A program made the position numbers and the translations under genes. From the NCBI GenBank assembly GCA_016946835.1, contig JACVTC010000174.1:267501-316746 (forward strand): 49,246 nt of DNA. Reading direction: 5' to 3'. Below the pieces are notes generated by a model. It was not told the origin of the DNA, ran no database searches, and saw nothing but the letters and a program-made list of their open reading frames with translations. This stretch comes from Neocallimastix lanati (nom. inval.). Lineage: Eukaryota > Neocallimastigomycota > Neocallimastigomycetes > Neocallimastigales > Neocallimastigaceae. This document shows positions 1 to 10,665 of the stretch, piece by piece; positions within the stretch are counted from its first letter, which is position 1; every line of letters begins with the position of its first letter.

Positions 1-93
1 TAAATTCAAATTTTATTTATTAATCTTAATAATAAAAATTATAAAAAAAAATAATCTTTTTTATTATTATATATTTATAAATCATATATTTAC

Positions 94-189
94 AGTGGTT
101 TCTGAAATAGTTCTTGGAATTTTACCACTTCTTTTATATTGTGGTTGATTTACGGTATTACTTTCCTATTTTACAATAAAATAAATTAA

Positions 190-237
<48 letters not shown>

Positions 238-1365
238 AAAAAGAATTTGTTTTTTTTAAAAAAAAAAAGTTTTAATAATATATATATATTAATTTATTAA
301 GTTGCAATAATTATAATTATTCATTTATCTTATATTATATAAAATGACATAATATAATAATATAATAATAATATAATATTATAATATTATTATATATAAG
401 AATAAATTTACCTTTAATCTATTTAATATGCTAAGTTTTCCTTCATTATTCATGGAGAAAGATGAACTTCTATGGGTAGAGGATGAATATCTTCTCGTTG
501 GAGAAGTGGTAATACTATCTCCTTTTTCAGTTAACACAAACTTTGTACCACTACCATTATCCTTTAATGAATTTTCTTGGAAATCTTCTAAATGATTTTG
601 CAAGAAGGTTTGGTCATCTTCTGCTGTTAATATAGTTTCCATTGCAGATGGCTAAAATATTTTTTTTTTTTTTAAAAAAAAAATAAAAAATAAAAATAAA
701 AAAAATAATAAAAAAAAAAAAAAAAAAAAAATAAAAAATAAAAATAAAAAAAAAATAATAAAAAAAAAAAAAAAAAAAAAATAATAATAAAAAAAAAATA
801 ATAATAAAAAAAATAATAAAAAAAAATAAAAATTTAATATATTATTTGATTATATAATATATATATATATTATTTAATAATATAATTTAATATATATAAA
901 AAAGAAAGAAATAAATAATTTATTTATTTATTCATTTATTTACAGTATCAAATTCAGTTGAAGATATAATTTTTTCATAATCGCTTCTATTTATGATTCC
1001 ATCAAATTCACTATTCAATAAATTAATTCTACTTTTACTATCCCATCCTGATGGAATAAATACTGAACTTTTATCTATATATTGTGCCGATATATTAAAT
1101 TCAAAACTCTTTATTAAAGATTTTGATAAGGTGGTATCCTTTTCATTAAAAAGAATACTTAATAAATATGAATCTAAAATATCAAATGTATTTGGATTGT
1201 TGGTTGTGACATATATTAAGGCCGCTCCATCTTTATTTTATATTTAACATATAAAATGAATAATTTAATATTTATATAAATAAATAAGTAAAATGAAAAA
1301 ATATATATATATATATATAATAATAATAATCAAATATTTCATAAATTATATTATTATTAAATTTT

Positions 1366-1400
<35 letters not shown>

Positions 1401-2974
1401 TAAAATATATATATTAATAATAGTATAAAAGTATTGTATATTTATAAAATTATTTTATTTATTACATTCTAAACAAACAGTTCTTAATATTTGTTGAATA
1501 TAATCGAATTTTTCATCATTGAAATTTTTGTTTTTACTTTCTAATTCTTCAATTAAATCACACTAAATGTTTAGTATTATATAATTTGAAATTAACATAG
1601 AATATTCATATAAATTAATATATAAATTAATATTAAATAAATAAAATAAAATATTAATAATATATAAATAAAAAAATAATAATAATAATAAATAAATAAA
1701 AATCAAATTAAAAAAATTAATAATATTATTATTATTCATGATTAGTTTTTTAATAATATATTTAATTATATAATGTAATTCTAATTATTATTAACTACTT
1801 TTTATTCTTACTTTTGTACAAACAATAATAATTGGTATGCCTAAATTTTTTATAAGACAACCTTCTGGAAGTGGTATATTAATTTCTTTTAGTTCTGAAG
1901 AATCAATATTCAATTCAATTTTATCAGCCTCATCACTGTTTGGATCTTTGTATTCATGAATATTTCTTTCAACTGTAAATTTTTGTGTTGTCAATTTATT
2001 AAATTTATATATATTTTTATATTGAATTGTTGTTTTAATATTTTAATATTTTTACATTTCAAAATAAAATATTTTTTATATTAAAAAAAAGTTTTAATTA
2101 TTTATTATATGATTGAAGTAAAGGAATTAATATATATGTAATATAATAAAACAATATAAATTATATATATATTTTTTTTAATAATTAAATTTACTTTTTC
2201 CTTGAAGTTCTTTTAATAATTCACTCGATATACTATTTTTAATTTCTTCTTCAAGAATATTTAACCATCGTTCTAATGATTTTAAAAAGTTTGAAGGATT
2301 TTCCCAAGAAAGTGATATAATAGCAACGGAATTACCAATTGTTTCTTCTGTTAATGCGAATGGAATTAATGATTTATAAGTTGAATTTCCTGAAATACGA
2401 TAAAAACCAACATGTGCAACAGTATCTTTGTTATTATTATTGTTATTATTATTATTGATGTTGTTTATATTTGAATATATAGGTATTTACATTTGTAATT
2501 AATGATTTGAATTTGTTATTTAAATGAAAGTAATTAATATGTATTAATTCATATAAATTAAAATTTTCTATTATTTTTTTTAATACAAAAATCACACTTA
2601 TAATAAATATATTATAATACCTTCTTCTTCAGTAATATCTATATAAGAATAACTTAATGCATATTTTGGAATTTTACTAGTATCTTCAGTTGGATGTCTT
2701 GCAGCAATTTCATTAATAATAGTTGATTTTCCACTGTTATCATCACCTATAATATGTTTTTTTTTTTTTTTTTTTTAATTTATTTTTTATATTTATTATT
2801 TATAGTAATTCATCTGATTATATATTACAATAATACAATTCAATTGCTAAGTTTACCTAAAATTAATAAATTTTTGCATTGAGTAATTTTTGAAGAAGAA
2901 ATGCTATTTAATATAGAGAACCAAATATTTTCATCTCCTTTTAATGGTTCTGTTGAAATTGCAGCATTCATCAT
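94..2974 (-). CDS. Cytoplasmic dynein light intermediate chain, 8 exons seen, 3' end beyond window
   Basis: Predicted subunit of cytoplasmic dynein that links the motor to cargo adaptors. Exons on the minus strand: 2857-2974, 2621-2746, 2195-2425, 1812-1972, 1466-1562, 944-1230, 412-651 and 94-165. All junctions have GT donors (GTAAAC, GTATTA, GTAAAT, GTAAGA, GTAATA) and AG acceptors, and the lengths sum to 1332 nt (444 codons) with consistent phases. Exon 2 opens with the P-loop GDDNSGKST. Exon 4 has NLGIPIIIVCTK, exons 5/6 join to read CLEYGAALIY, exon 6 has VFIPSGWD, and exon 7 starts the C-terminal region with EDDQTFL. These are the family landmarks in the right order (known family pattern). 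The start is the ATG pair at 2969-2974. The acceptor of exon 3 (CAAAG) is non-consensus and could shift. A GTAAAT donor follows 94, so at least one more exon lies to the left. Confidence 0.88.
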
Positions 2975-3194
2975 TTTTATTATCGACTAATGATTAGTAT
3001 AGATAAAGATTAAACAATATATATTTAATATAATATTAAAAATGAAATATCAATCATTTATAGAAATGTATTGTAAATAAAAATAATAATGAAATTATAA
3101 ATATACATATAAAAGTATTAATATAAATTTTCTTTATTTATTTATTTTTTCTTTTTCATTAAATAATAATTATATTCAAATATTGTTGATAAGT

Positions 3195-3239
<45 letters not shown>

Positions 3240-4997
3240 TTAAATATATTTTATTTAAATATTTTTCTTTATGTTTATATTAAACGTTTTATAATAGTAT
3301 AAAATTTAAAACCAATATTTATGATATAGTTATTGAATTTATTTTGCTATTACATCAATTAAAATAAATAAAATAACATAAAATAAAAGTAAAAATAAAA
3401 ATAAAAGAATTAATAATTTATAATTCATATAAATTTTATGCTTTAACGTTTTTAACATATTTTGTTACAATATTGATTGTATTTGATTATAATTATAACT
3501 GAAATCATATATATATATTTTATTTCTCATATTTTATTTGATTTTTATAAATGATTTTGATATTAATGAATGAGTATCCCTGATATAAAGTTGAATAAAT
3601 TTTAAATGGATTCATTTATAGTATTTAATTGAATCATTTGTTTATAGATTCCATTCATTATTCTATATATTTGTTTCTCCTCTTTATTGGATAAATAATA
3701 TATATACTTCGGTTTAAAAATCACTCATCTTTATATATACTTTTTCAAAATTCAAATTTAAATTACAATATATGTTATTATTTATTAATTTATTTCGAGT
3801 TAACTTTTATTCTTCTGAATGTTGTGTTACGATTATATTTACAAATGGTTCAAATATTTAGTTTATTATATTTAAAATAAATAAATAAAAAAAAAGAAAG
3901 AAATTTCATCGATTTAAAAAACACTAATTTATTATTTACTTTATTTAGGATTCAATAATTATAAAAATCAGATAATAAAAACAAAAGAGCTTCTATACGT
4001 TTTGAGCTTTTATATATATAATAAATATATTTATTTTTTATTTTTTTTTACTCTTTATTTCTTTATACTAAATAAATAATGAAATCTATAACAATTAATA
4101 TATTTATATGAATTGTTTTTATTTTTTTATTTTTTTATTTTTATTAATTTATGTAAAATTTACATATATAAATATTTTTCATGTTAAATTGTATTAAGAA
4201 TTACATATTTCTATATATTCAATAATATTTAATATTATTGATTAATATATGATAGGATATATTATTATTGTAATGATGATATATAATTATATATATTATA
4301 AATAATTATAAATAACTAAAAAAAAATTTTTTTTTTTTTATATATGAAAGATAAAAATAATTATAAACAAAATAAAATAAATTATTTTTTATATTTTTAC
4401 TGAATCATTTATGAAATAATATTATTAATATTATTAATAGAGAATACATAATATTTGATTTAATATACTTTAAAAAATTAAGTTTTAATCTTAATAAAAG
4501 ATTAGAACTCCTTTTACTTTAATCAGTCTCTTTTATTTCTAGTGAATGCTCTAATGTAAAATTCCTTCCCTTTTATTTTTAAATACTAATATAATAATCG
4601 CATTTTTTTATTTTCTTATTTTTTTTAAATACATCGTATAATTAAACAATTCAAATAATTTATAAAGCAAATTATTTTATTCTTCAAATATATATATATA
4701 TATATTAATTTATTTTATTCAATTAATTTTTTTAAATTAATTATATTTAGTATTTATTCAAGTTTTTAAGACAAATCATTAAATATAAATAGTAATGTTA
4801 ATAAATAGTTCTTTATTTATAAAAGATGTTTTATATATTCCTTTTTTAGTTTTATTTTATCCTTTTTTCTTCAAAACTCTATTATAATTTTTATTTTAAT
4901 AATTAAAAAATATATATATATACATAAATTTTAAAATTGTAATATATAAATTAATATATAAATATTAAAAAGAATTATTATGATTATTATTATTCTT
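2975..4997. other. Intergenic, no gene seen
   Basis: Extremely AT-rich spacer with runs such as (TTTA)n near 3195-3235 and many short poly-A/T and AT-dinucleotide tracts. I see no coding pattern, tRNA cloverleaf or element end. The promoter of the dynein light intermediate chain gene should lie at its left side, but no convincing core element can be picked out from this composition. Confidence 0.5.
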
Positions 4998-6232
4998 TTA
5001 CCTATTAACTGAATCAGAAAGTGTATTATACATGAATTCCCAATAACAATCATATAATTCTATAAAGGAATCACCAAATTCTTTAATAATAGTATTTGCT
5101 GATAAACTAGGTATAAAATTTTCAAAATCATCAACCTCTTCCACATTTTTTAAAGCAGTTTGAACTTTAATTAATCCTTTAAAAATAGGTATCAATATAA
5201 CAGGATCAAAATTTCATCAAATCATATAAAATAAAGAACGAGCAACTCTTGATGAACCTGATTTGATAATTGAATTTCTAAGAAAAGTGAATGTGAAATA
5301 TAAATAATGGTTGAATAAAAAGTTCTTCTGGTTTACATAACCTCACAATCATTATGCCTTGCTACTTTAAATGACTAATTTATTAATATATAATATAAAA
5401 TGTAATATTTGTTTTTAATTTTTTAATTTTTTTTTTTTTTTATTAATAATAATAATAATAATAACATTATTATTATTATTATTATTATTAAAAAATATTT
5501 AATTCCTTAAATATATATATATATATTTAATTTAATCCCAATATTAATAATGAAATTAATAATAATTTGATTCTTTTTGAAATTGACAATAATCAGAATT
5601 ATTATTTTTCCAATTAATCTGTCCATCCAAAATAACTAAATCAAATGATTCACCTAATTGAAATCCACTTTTTAATTTATTGATATTCCAATAAAAACAA
5701 TTAAATCCATTGACAATGGTGAAACATCATTTCCAAGTGGAAGTGTAATACCTAAACATGAACTATAAAAAATAAAAAATAAAAAATAAAAAATAAAAAT
5801 ACATAAATACCAGCTTTTTCATTTGAAAAAGTAACAAAAGTATAATCTAATGGCTTATTGGTAAAATCATTATAGCAAATATTAATGTGTTTATATTTAG
5901 TATTAGAAAATTCCTAAGCAAGTCTTGTCTTTAAATTAATTAATAAATAAAAATTAAATGTTAATTTTTCCATGTATTAATTATTTTTTTAAATAAACAC
6001 TTCAACACAAATAATAATGATATATTTTATTTTTTTTTTTTTTTCTTTCTAATTTATATATTATTATTTTAATACTGAGATTACAAATTATATATATAAA
6101 AACATATTCTTCCGTTATATTAGAAGGAATATTTGAAACAAACATATTAATTTCTTTTTCATAATTATCCTGAATTAATATTGGATTATATGAACTAGGT
6201 TTATTCGAAAGTAAAATTTGACTCTTTGACAT
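4998..6232 (-). pseudogene. Decayed RRM plus FtsJ-like methyltransferase gene
   Basis: A minus-strand series of coding fragments in order. At 6232 an ATG-initiated stretch contains MFVSNIPSNITEE, which resembles RRM strand 1. At about 5817-5920 a fragment ending in DYTFVTFSNEKAG resembles RRM RNP1. At about 5560-5760 two frames give LPLGNDVSPLS then FDLVILDGQ, which resembles the SAM-methyltransferase (FtsJ-like) motif of fungal proteins. At about 5215-5375 there is GIMIVRLCKPEE, then SSRVARSLFYM in another frame, and at 4998-5195 a C-terminal piece with ELYDCYWEFMYN. The fragments are separated by at least one frameshift (near 5700) and several in-frame stops that plausible introns do not remove. 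An intron around 5770-5815 is plausible (GTATTT...TAG). It could also be a live gene with assembly errors; family assignment is from motif resemblance only. Confidence 0.5.
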
Positions 6233-7041
6233 AATGTTTATATAAAATCTTCTCCGAATTATTTAAAATTTTTCTTTTAATTTAATGATTTTATTCAAAA
6301 TTCAATATTCATTTATTTTAAAAGTTGATTTTCTATTATTTATTTTTTCAACATGTTAAATATATAAAATTCATTAATGATAAAGAATATTATAAATAAG
6401 AAAAAAGAATGAAAGAATGAAAAGAATATAATAAGAAAATGAAAATGAAATATAAAAATTAAAGTATAAATAAAAATAAAAAAAAGAAGAAGAAAAGAAA
6501 GAAATTATAAAGATATAATTTTTTATTCAATATTGATATTGAATTAAAAATATTATTATATCCCTTTATTTATTAAATTACCAAATTACCTATTCCTTTT
6601 TTAATTTAATTTTTTATACACTGAGTGTTAAATTAACACAGTTTCTTTATTATTGTCTAAAAATTAATATATATAAATATTATTAATATTAATTAATACA
6701 TAAAATTATATTTTTTAATATACAAATTATTAATTATTTCTATACTTTCACTATTTATATATATTTTCAGTAAAAAAAAAAAAAAATAAAACAAAATAAC
6801 TAATAATTAATTAATTAATATATATATTATAATAATAATGATTAAAACAATAAGGAAATTCACATTTATTTAAAATCAAATTTATAAATCAATTTATTTT
6901 TATACTTAATGATTCTAATTTAATAATCCACCATTTCTATATTATACTAAATTAAAAAGAATTAATATTAAATTTTGATAATTTTCTTTAAATTTCATAC
7001 ATAAATATATTTGTATTATTTTTTTTGGATACAAATATATT
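6233..7041. other. Intergenic, no gene seen
   Basis: AT-rich spacer between the decayed methyltransferase-like gene and the copia insertion site. No coding or RNA feature is recognised. The copia target duplication TATAT lies at 7042-7046. Confidence 0.5.
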
Positions 7042-7046
7042 TATAT

Positions 7047-7314
7047 TGTTAAATATCACAGTTATGTGTTTAATTACATTGTACATTATACTACATTATT
7101 AAGTGTAAAATATTTTTTTATTCGATAATATAATGCAGTGTAACGTTAAATGTTACCAATAATGTTAGACTAGAAAATAAATATAAATAACATGTAATAA
7201 CATATTCTTAAATGAATAAGGTCTTTCTAAATGTAAAAGCAATAAATAAATAAATAAATAAACACATAATAAAATATAAATATCATTTTCTGAATTTAAG
7301 TGTTATATTTAACA
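7047..7314 (+). repeat. 5' LTR of copia element F
   Basis: Starts TGTTAAATATCACAG and ends GTTATATTTAACA. 268 bp, matching 29891-30158 in length and, on reading, in sequence. Contains a (AAAT)n microsatellite near 7245-7263. Confidence 0.95.
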
Positions 7315-7330
7315 GATTAAGAGTCTCATG
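7315..7330 (+). promoter_or_regulatory. Primer-binding site of element F, complementary to tRNA-Lys(CUU) anticodon arm
   Basis: Directly abutting the LTR is GATTAAGAGTCTCATG. Its complement CATGAGACTCTTAATC matches the D-stem-edge/anticodon arm of animal tRNA-Lys(CUU) as I recall it, with CTT as the anticodon. Copia-type elements in flies and yeasts are known to prime from internal tRNA fragments, so an anticodon-arm PBS is plausible. The tRNA match is from memory and not checked against this organism. Confidence 0.6.
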
Positions 7331-7432
7331 ACTCAATAATTCATTAACAATTGCTGATATCAAAATCTAATATATTAAATATTAAACATTCATTAAATAT
7401 TAAAATAAAGAAATATTGGCAGCCACATTAAA

Positions 7433-8899
7433 ATGACTAAATCAGATAATCCAACAGTTACGGGGAGTTCTTCAAAAACTTCTTCAAAGACAACAAAGAC
7501 TACAAATACATCGAGTACAACAATGAATGATACTCTTGTCGAAGTAGAACCTCCAAATATTCAAACCAACACAATTAATAAATTTCACATTCAAAACTTT
7601 AGAATTACAAATGAAAACTTTCACAAATGGCATTCAGACTTAAAATTATTCCTTGATTCTGAAGAATTGGGTGATTATATATCAAAGAATATCAAAGATA
7701 TAAACACAAATAAAAAACATTTAAAATATGACAGTACAGTCAGAATTATAATATTAAACAGCCTCGACGAATATACAAAAAGCTTATTAAATAATTGTAC
7801 AAGTGCCTACTTAATGATAAAGGAATTAAAGGAAAGATTTTCAGAAACAGGCCCTTCAAGATTATTTGAAATTGAAATGAAGATAAAAAAGCTAGAAATC
7901 GAAAACGATGACTTTAAACTGTATTTAGATAATCTTAACTCATTATTTACAGAATACAATAACGAGGCAAAATCTCAAAATAAGCCAGAACTAAGTGAAG
8001 AAACAAAAGTCTTGTATTCTTTAGAGGAACTAAATAAAGTCGGCATCGCATATTCATTCACATTTCTATATGTTGAAAAGACATTTAAGGATTTAAAAGA
8101 AGACATAACAAAACTAAGTACCATAATTAAGAAAAGTAAAAGTATTAAACGAGTAGAAATCAAGGAAACATATCAACACGAAGATCAAATTAATAGAGTC
8201 CGAAATGGGAAACTCCCATATAATTTTAATAAAGAAGCAAATTCCAACGAATACTGTCAATATTGCCATAAAAATGGGCACACTACTGATAACTGTTTCT
8301 TCAATCCATCGAATTCACCAAATAATAACTATAGAGGAGAAAAGAAAAATATTAATAATAAGTCAAGAAACAAAATTAAAATTAAAAGAGCATCTTTAAA
8401 CAGGAAAGGTAGTAAAAGAAACTTCAAATCTTATAACGTTAATTATGAAGAACAAAATAATTCGAATTTAGATTCAGATCCTTCATTCGACTTCTGCTTC
8501 AATATAAAAACTAATATTGTAAAAGATAATTTTAATAACAGTTCAATAACTTCCAGGAACATAAGGGTAAATAAAGTAACTACCGAAATCTTAAAAGAAG
8601 AAAATAATATTATGGAAGATAACAATATAGAATCATGGATCATTGATAGTGGAACAGGGATTAATTTATCTAAGAATATAAAAATACTATCAAACATTGA
8701 AGAAGTTGCTAATAGAGGAATTACATACCCAAACGGACAATCCGATAGAATATACAAAAAGAGTATGTACAAAGGGATGTATAAAAATAATAATTTTTCT
8801 ATTGGAGAAGTATTTTATGCTCCAAACATACAAAATAATTTAATTTCCACTCATTACCTATGTAAAAAAGGCTTCAAAATTAGTAATAGATATGCATAA
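7433..8899 (+). CDS. Copia F Gag-protease (first part of polyprotein)
   Basis: 488-codon reading frame starting at an ATG 118 nt after the LTR. N-terminal Ser/Thr-rich stretch, then a UBN2-like copia Gag region (about residues 55-250, e.g. KWHSDLKLFLDSEELGDYI). The CCHC zinc knuckle CQYCHKNGHTTDNC lies near residues 276-289, followed by a basic region and the aspartic protease motif WIIDSGTGINLS near residue 402. The frame ends just after NLISTHYLCKKGFKISN. The Gag-pre-integrase sequence continues one frame over (LVIDMHNNKER), so a single-base change between about 8860 and 8890 has separated protease from integrase. As the copia polyprotein is normally one frame, this is best read as a mutation. 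Confidence 0.85.
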   Translation: MTKSDNPTVTGSSSKTSSKTTKTTNTSSTTMNDTLVEVEPPNIQTNTINKFHIQNFRITNENFHKWHSDLKLFLDSEELGDYISKNIKDINTNKKHLKYDSTVRIIILNSLDEYTKSLLNNCTSAYLMIKELKERFSETGPSRLFEIEMKIKKLEIENDDFKLYLDNLNSLFTEYNNEAKSQNKPELSEETKVLYSLEELNKVGIAYSFTFLYVEKTFKDLKEDITKLSTIIKKSKSIKRVEIKETYQHEDQINRVRNGKLPYNFNKEANSNEYCQYCHKNGHTTDNCFFNPSNSPNNNYRGEKKNINNKSRNKIKIKRASLNRKGSKRNFKSYNVNYEEQNNSNLDSDPSFDFCFNIKTNIVKDNFNNSSITSRNIRVNKVTTEILKEENNIMEDNNIESWIIDSGTGINLSKNIKILSNIEEVANRGITYPNGQSDRIYKKSMYKGMYKNNNFSIGEVFYAPNIQNNLISTHYLCKKGFKISNRYA

Positions 8900-9464
8900 C
8901 AATAAAGAAAGACTCCAAATATTTAAAAATAATAAACTAATTACTACCGTTTATACAAATGATGAAAACCTCTTTACTTTAAATACAAGCTCAATGAAAA
9001 ATAAAGATTATAATATAAACAATGTCGATTTAAAATTATGGCATGCTAGATTAGGCCACTATTACAATCAAAATCTTCAAAAATTTCTAGAAAACAACAA
9101 CGTTAAGGAAGAAAAGAATGATAATATAAATTATGAAGATTGCAAAATAAGTAAACTCAAGAAAAAACCATTCAACAAAACAATCAACAAAAGTTCCTCA
9201 CCATTACAAGTCGTTCATTCTGATATCGTCGGACCACTAAAGCCTTCACCATCATTTAGTGGATACAAATATTATATAACATTCATAGATGATTTCAGTA
9301 GAAAATGTTGGGTCTACTTACTGAAACACAAATCTGAAGCAGTACAAAAATTTATTGAGTTTCATAAACTTATGAAAAATACTTGTAATTACAATATAAA
9401 AGAAGTAAGATCTGATAACGGTTTAGAATATAACAATTCTAATTTTATAAATTATCTTAAAAAT
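8892..9464 (+). pseudogene. Copia F integrase, N-terminal half, interrupted by insertion
   Basis: In the +1 frame relative to Gag-protease. Contains the Gag-pre-integrase region with LWHARLGHYYNQNL (HHCC-type half), then the integrase core: HSDIVGPL with the first catalytic Asp, YYITFIDDFSRKCWVYLL, and RSDNGLEY with the second Asp. The coding sense stops at codon AAT ending 9464, exactly where chromovirus A begins. The run-on to a stop at 9477-9479 is inside A's LTR. Removing 9465-29108 joins this frame without interruption to the integrase half at 29109, which proves the two halves were one gene. Confidence 0.9.
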
Positions 9465-9482
9465 TGTAACGAATCTTAAAAA
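9465..9482 (+). repeat. First 18 bp of chromovirus A 5' LTR
   Basis: TGTAACGAATCTTAAAAA, identical to the first 18 bp of the intact LTR at 28502. The LTR resumes at 15484 after element E. The insertion site lies in an A-run, so the 4-bp AAAA duplication is placed by length balance rather than by unique bases. Confidence 0.9.
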
Positions 9483-10518
9483 TGATTTATACCTAATATT
9501 CTTAATCTACAAAAATTAAATTTTGTAGAAGTGAATAAAAGGATAAATACTGAATAAAATTGATTTAAGAAATTTAAAAAAATAAATATGTTTTATTATT
9601 AAACACAAAAATGTTTTATTAAAAAAATTTATTTTTATTTTAATATTAATCTTTATTTATTTAATAATTAATTTTGTTTAAATTAATAAAATAATTGTTA
9701 AAAACTAATAAAATAATAAAATGAAATATTTATTATATATACTAATTTATTTTAAATTTTAATAATAAAATTGATTATTAATAACTAATAAAATATATAA
9801 TAATTTATCAAAATAATTAATAATCATAAAAATTGATTATTAAAAACTAATAAAATATCTATAATAATTTATTAAATAATTAATAATCATAAAAAAATTG
9901 ATTATTAAAACTAATAAAATATTTATAATAATTTATTAACTAATTAATAATAAAGAATAATTTATAAGAAATATTTACATGTTTTTATATTTTTCTTTGA
10001 TTTTAAACTATTTACATTAAAAATAATAAAATTAATAAAAGAGAAATAAAGAATAATTTATTATTAAATTAAACAATATTTACAATTAAAATGTTAATAA
10101 AGATGAGTTTTAAAATGTTATTTTAATTACAATTTGTTTATAAAAATTGAGTTATAAAATAAATAAAATAATCATTATTTTAAATAAAAGTAACTTAAAA
10201 AATTATTTAACTATTTAATTTTAATTTTGCGTTGTTTATAAGTTTGTTTATTTGTTGTTTATAATTTATTAAATATGTTTATTATTTTGTTTATTTGTTG
10301 TTTTAGAAAAATATTATTTATTAATTTATTTTAGTTTTTAATTAAAATTATTAATGATTAATTAATTTATTATTATTTTATTTTAATTATCTTTATTTAA
10401 TTAATTTTTCTTAAATATGGATTTAATTTTTTTTTAGAATGGATTAATTTTTGGGTTAAGTTAGACAGAATTTGTTTTTTTATTATTTATTTTAATTTAA
10501 TAATTTTGTTATTTATCA
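9483..10518 (-). repeat. 3' LTR of element E
   Basis: Plus-strand boundaries TGATTTATACC...TTATCA; 1036 bp, a direct repeat of 14448-15483. Very AT-rich with many TAAT motifs. Reads in the minus orientation as the downstream LTR. Confidence 0.93.
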
Positions 10519-10530
10519 ATTTCTCGGCCC

Positions 10531-10665
10531 TTAAGAGTCAACTTCGTCCCTTGAAGTTGTATCATTTTCTTGTAGTACATAAGGGAAAACATTTTTTATA
10601 TGAACATTTCTTTCAAGGAGTTTTCCTGTTTGTGGATCTTCAAGAACTAAAGTATTGCTTCGGAG
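10531..10665 (-). pseudogene. Element E integrase C-terminal remnant
   Basis: One frame off the preceding protease/RNase H frame, encoding LEDPQTGKLLERNVHIKN and ending at a TAA at 10531-10533. It matches the end of element D's Pol (IDQKTGKQLDRNVHFKN). It shows that E once carried a complete pol whose integrase was deleted down to about the last 40 residues. It sits directly upstream of the purine tract and the 3' LTR. Confidence 0.75.
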
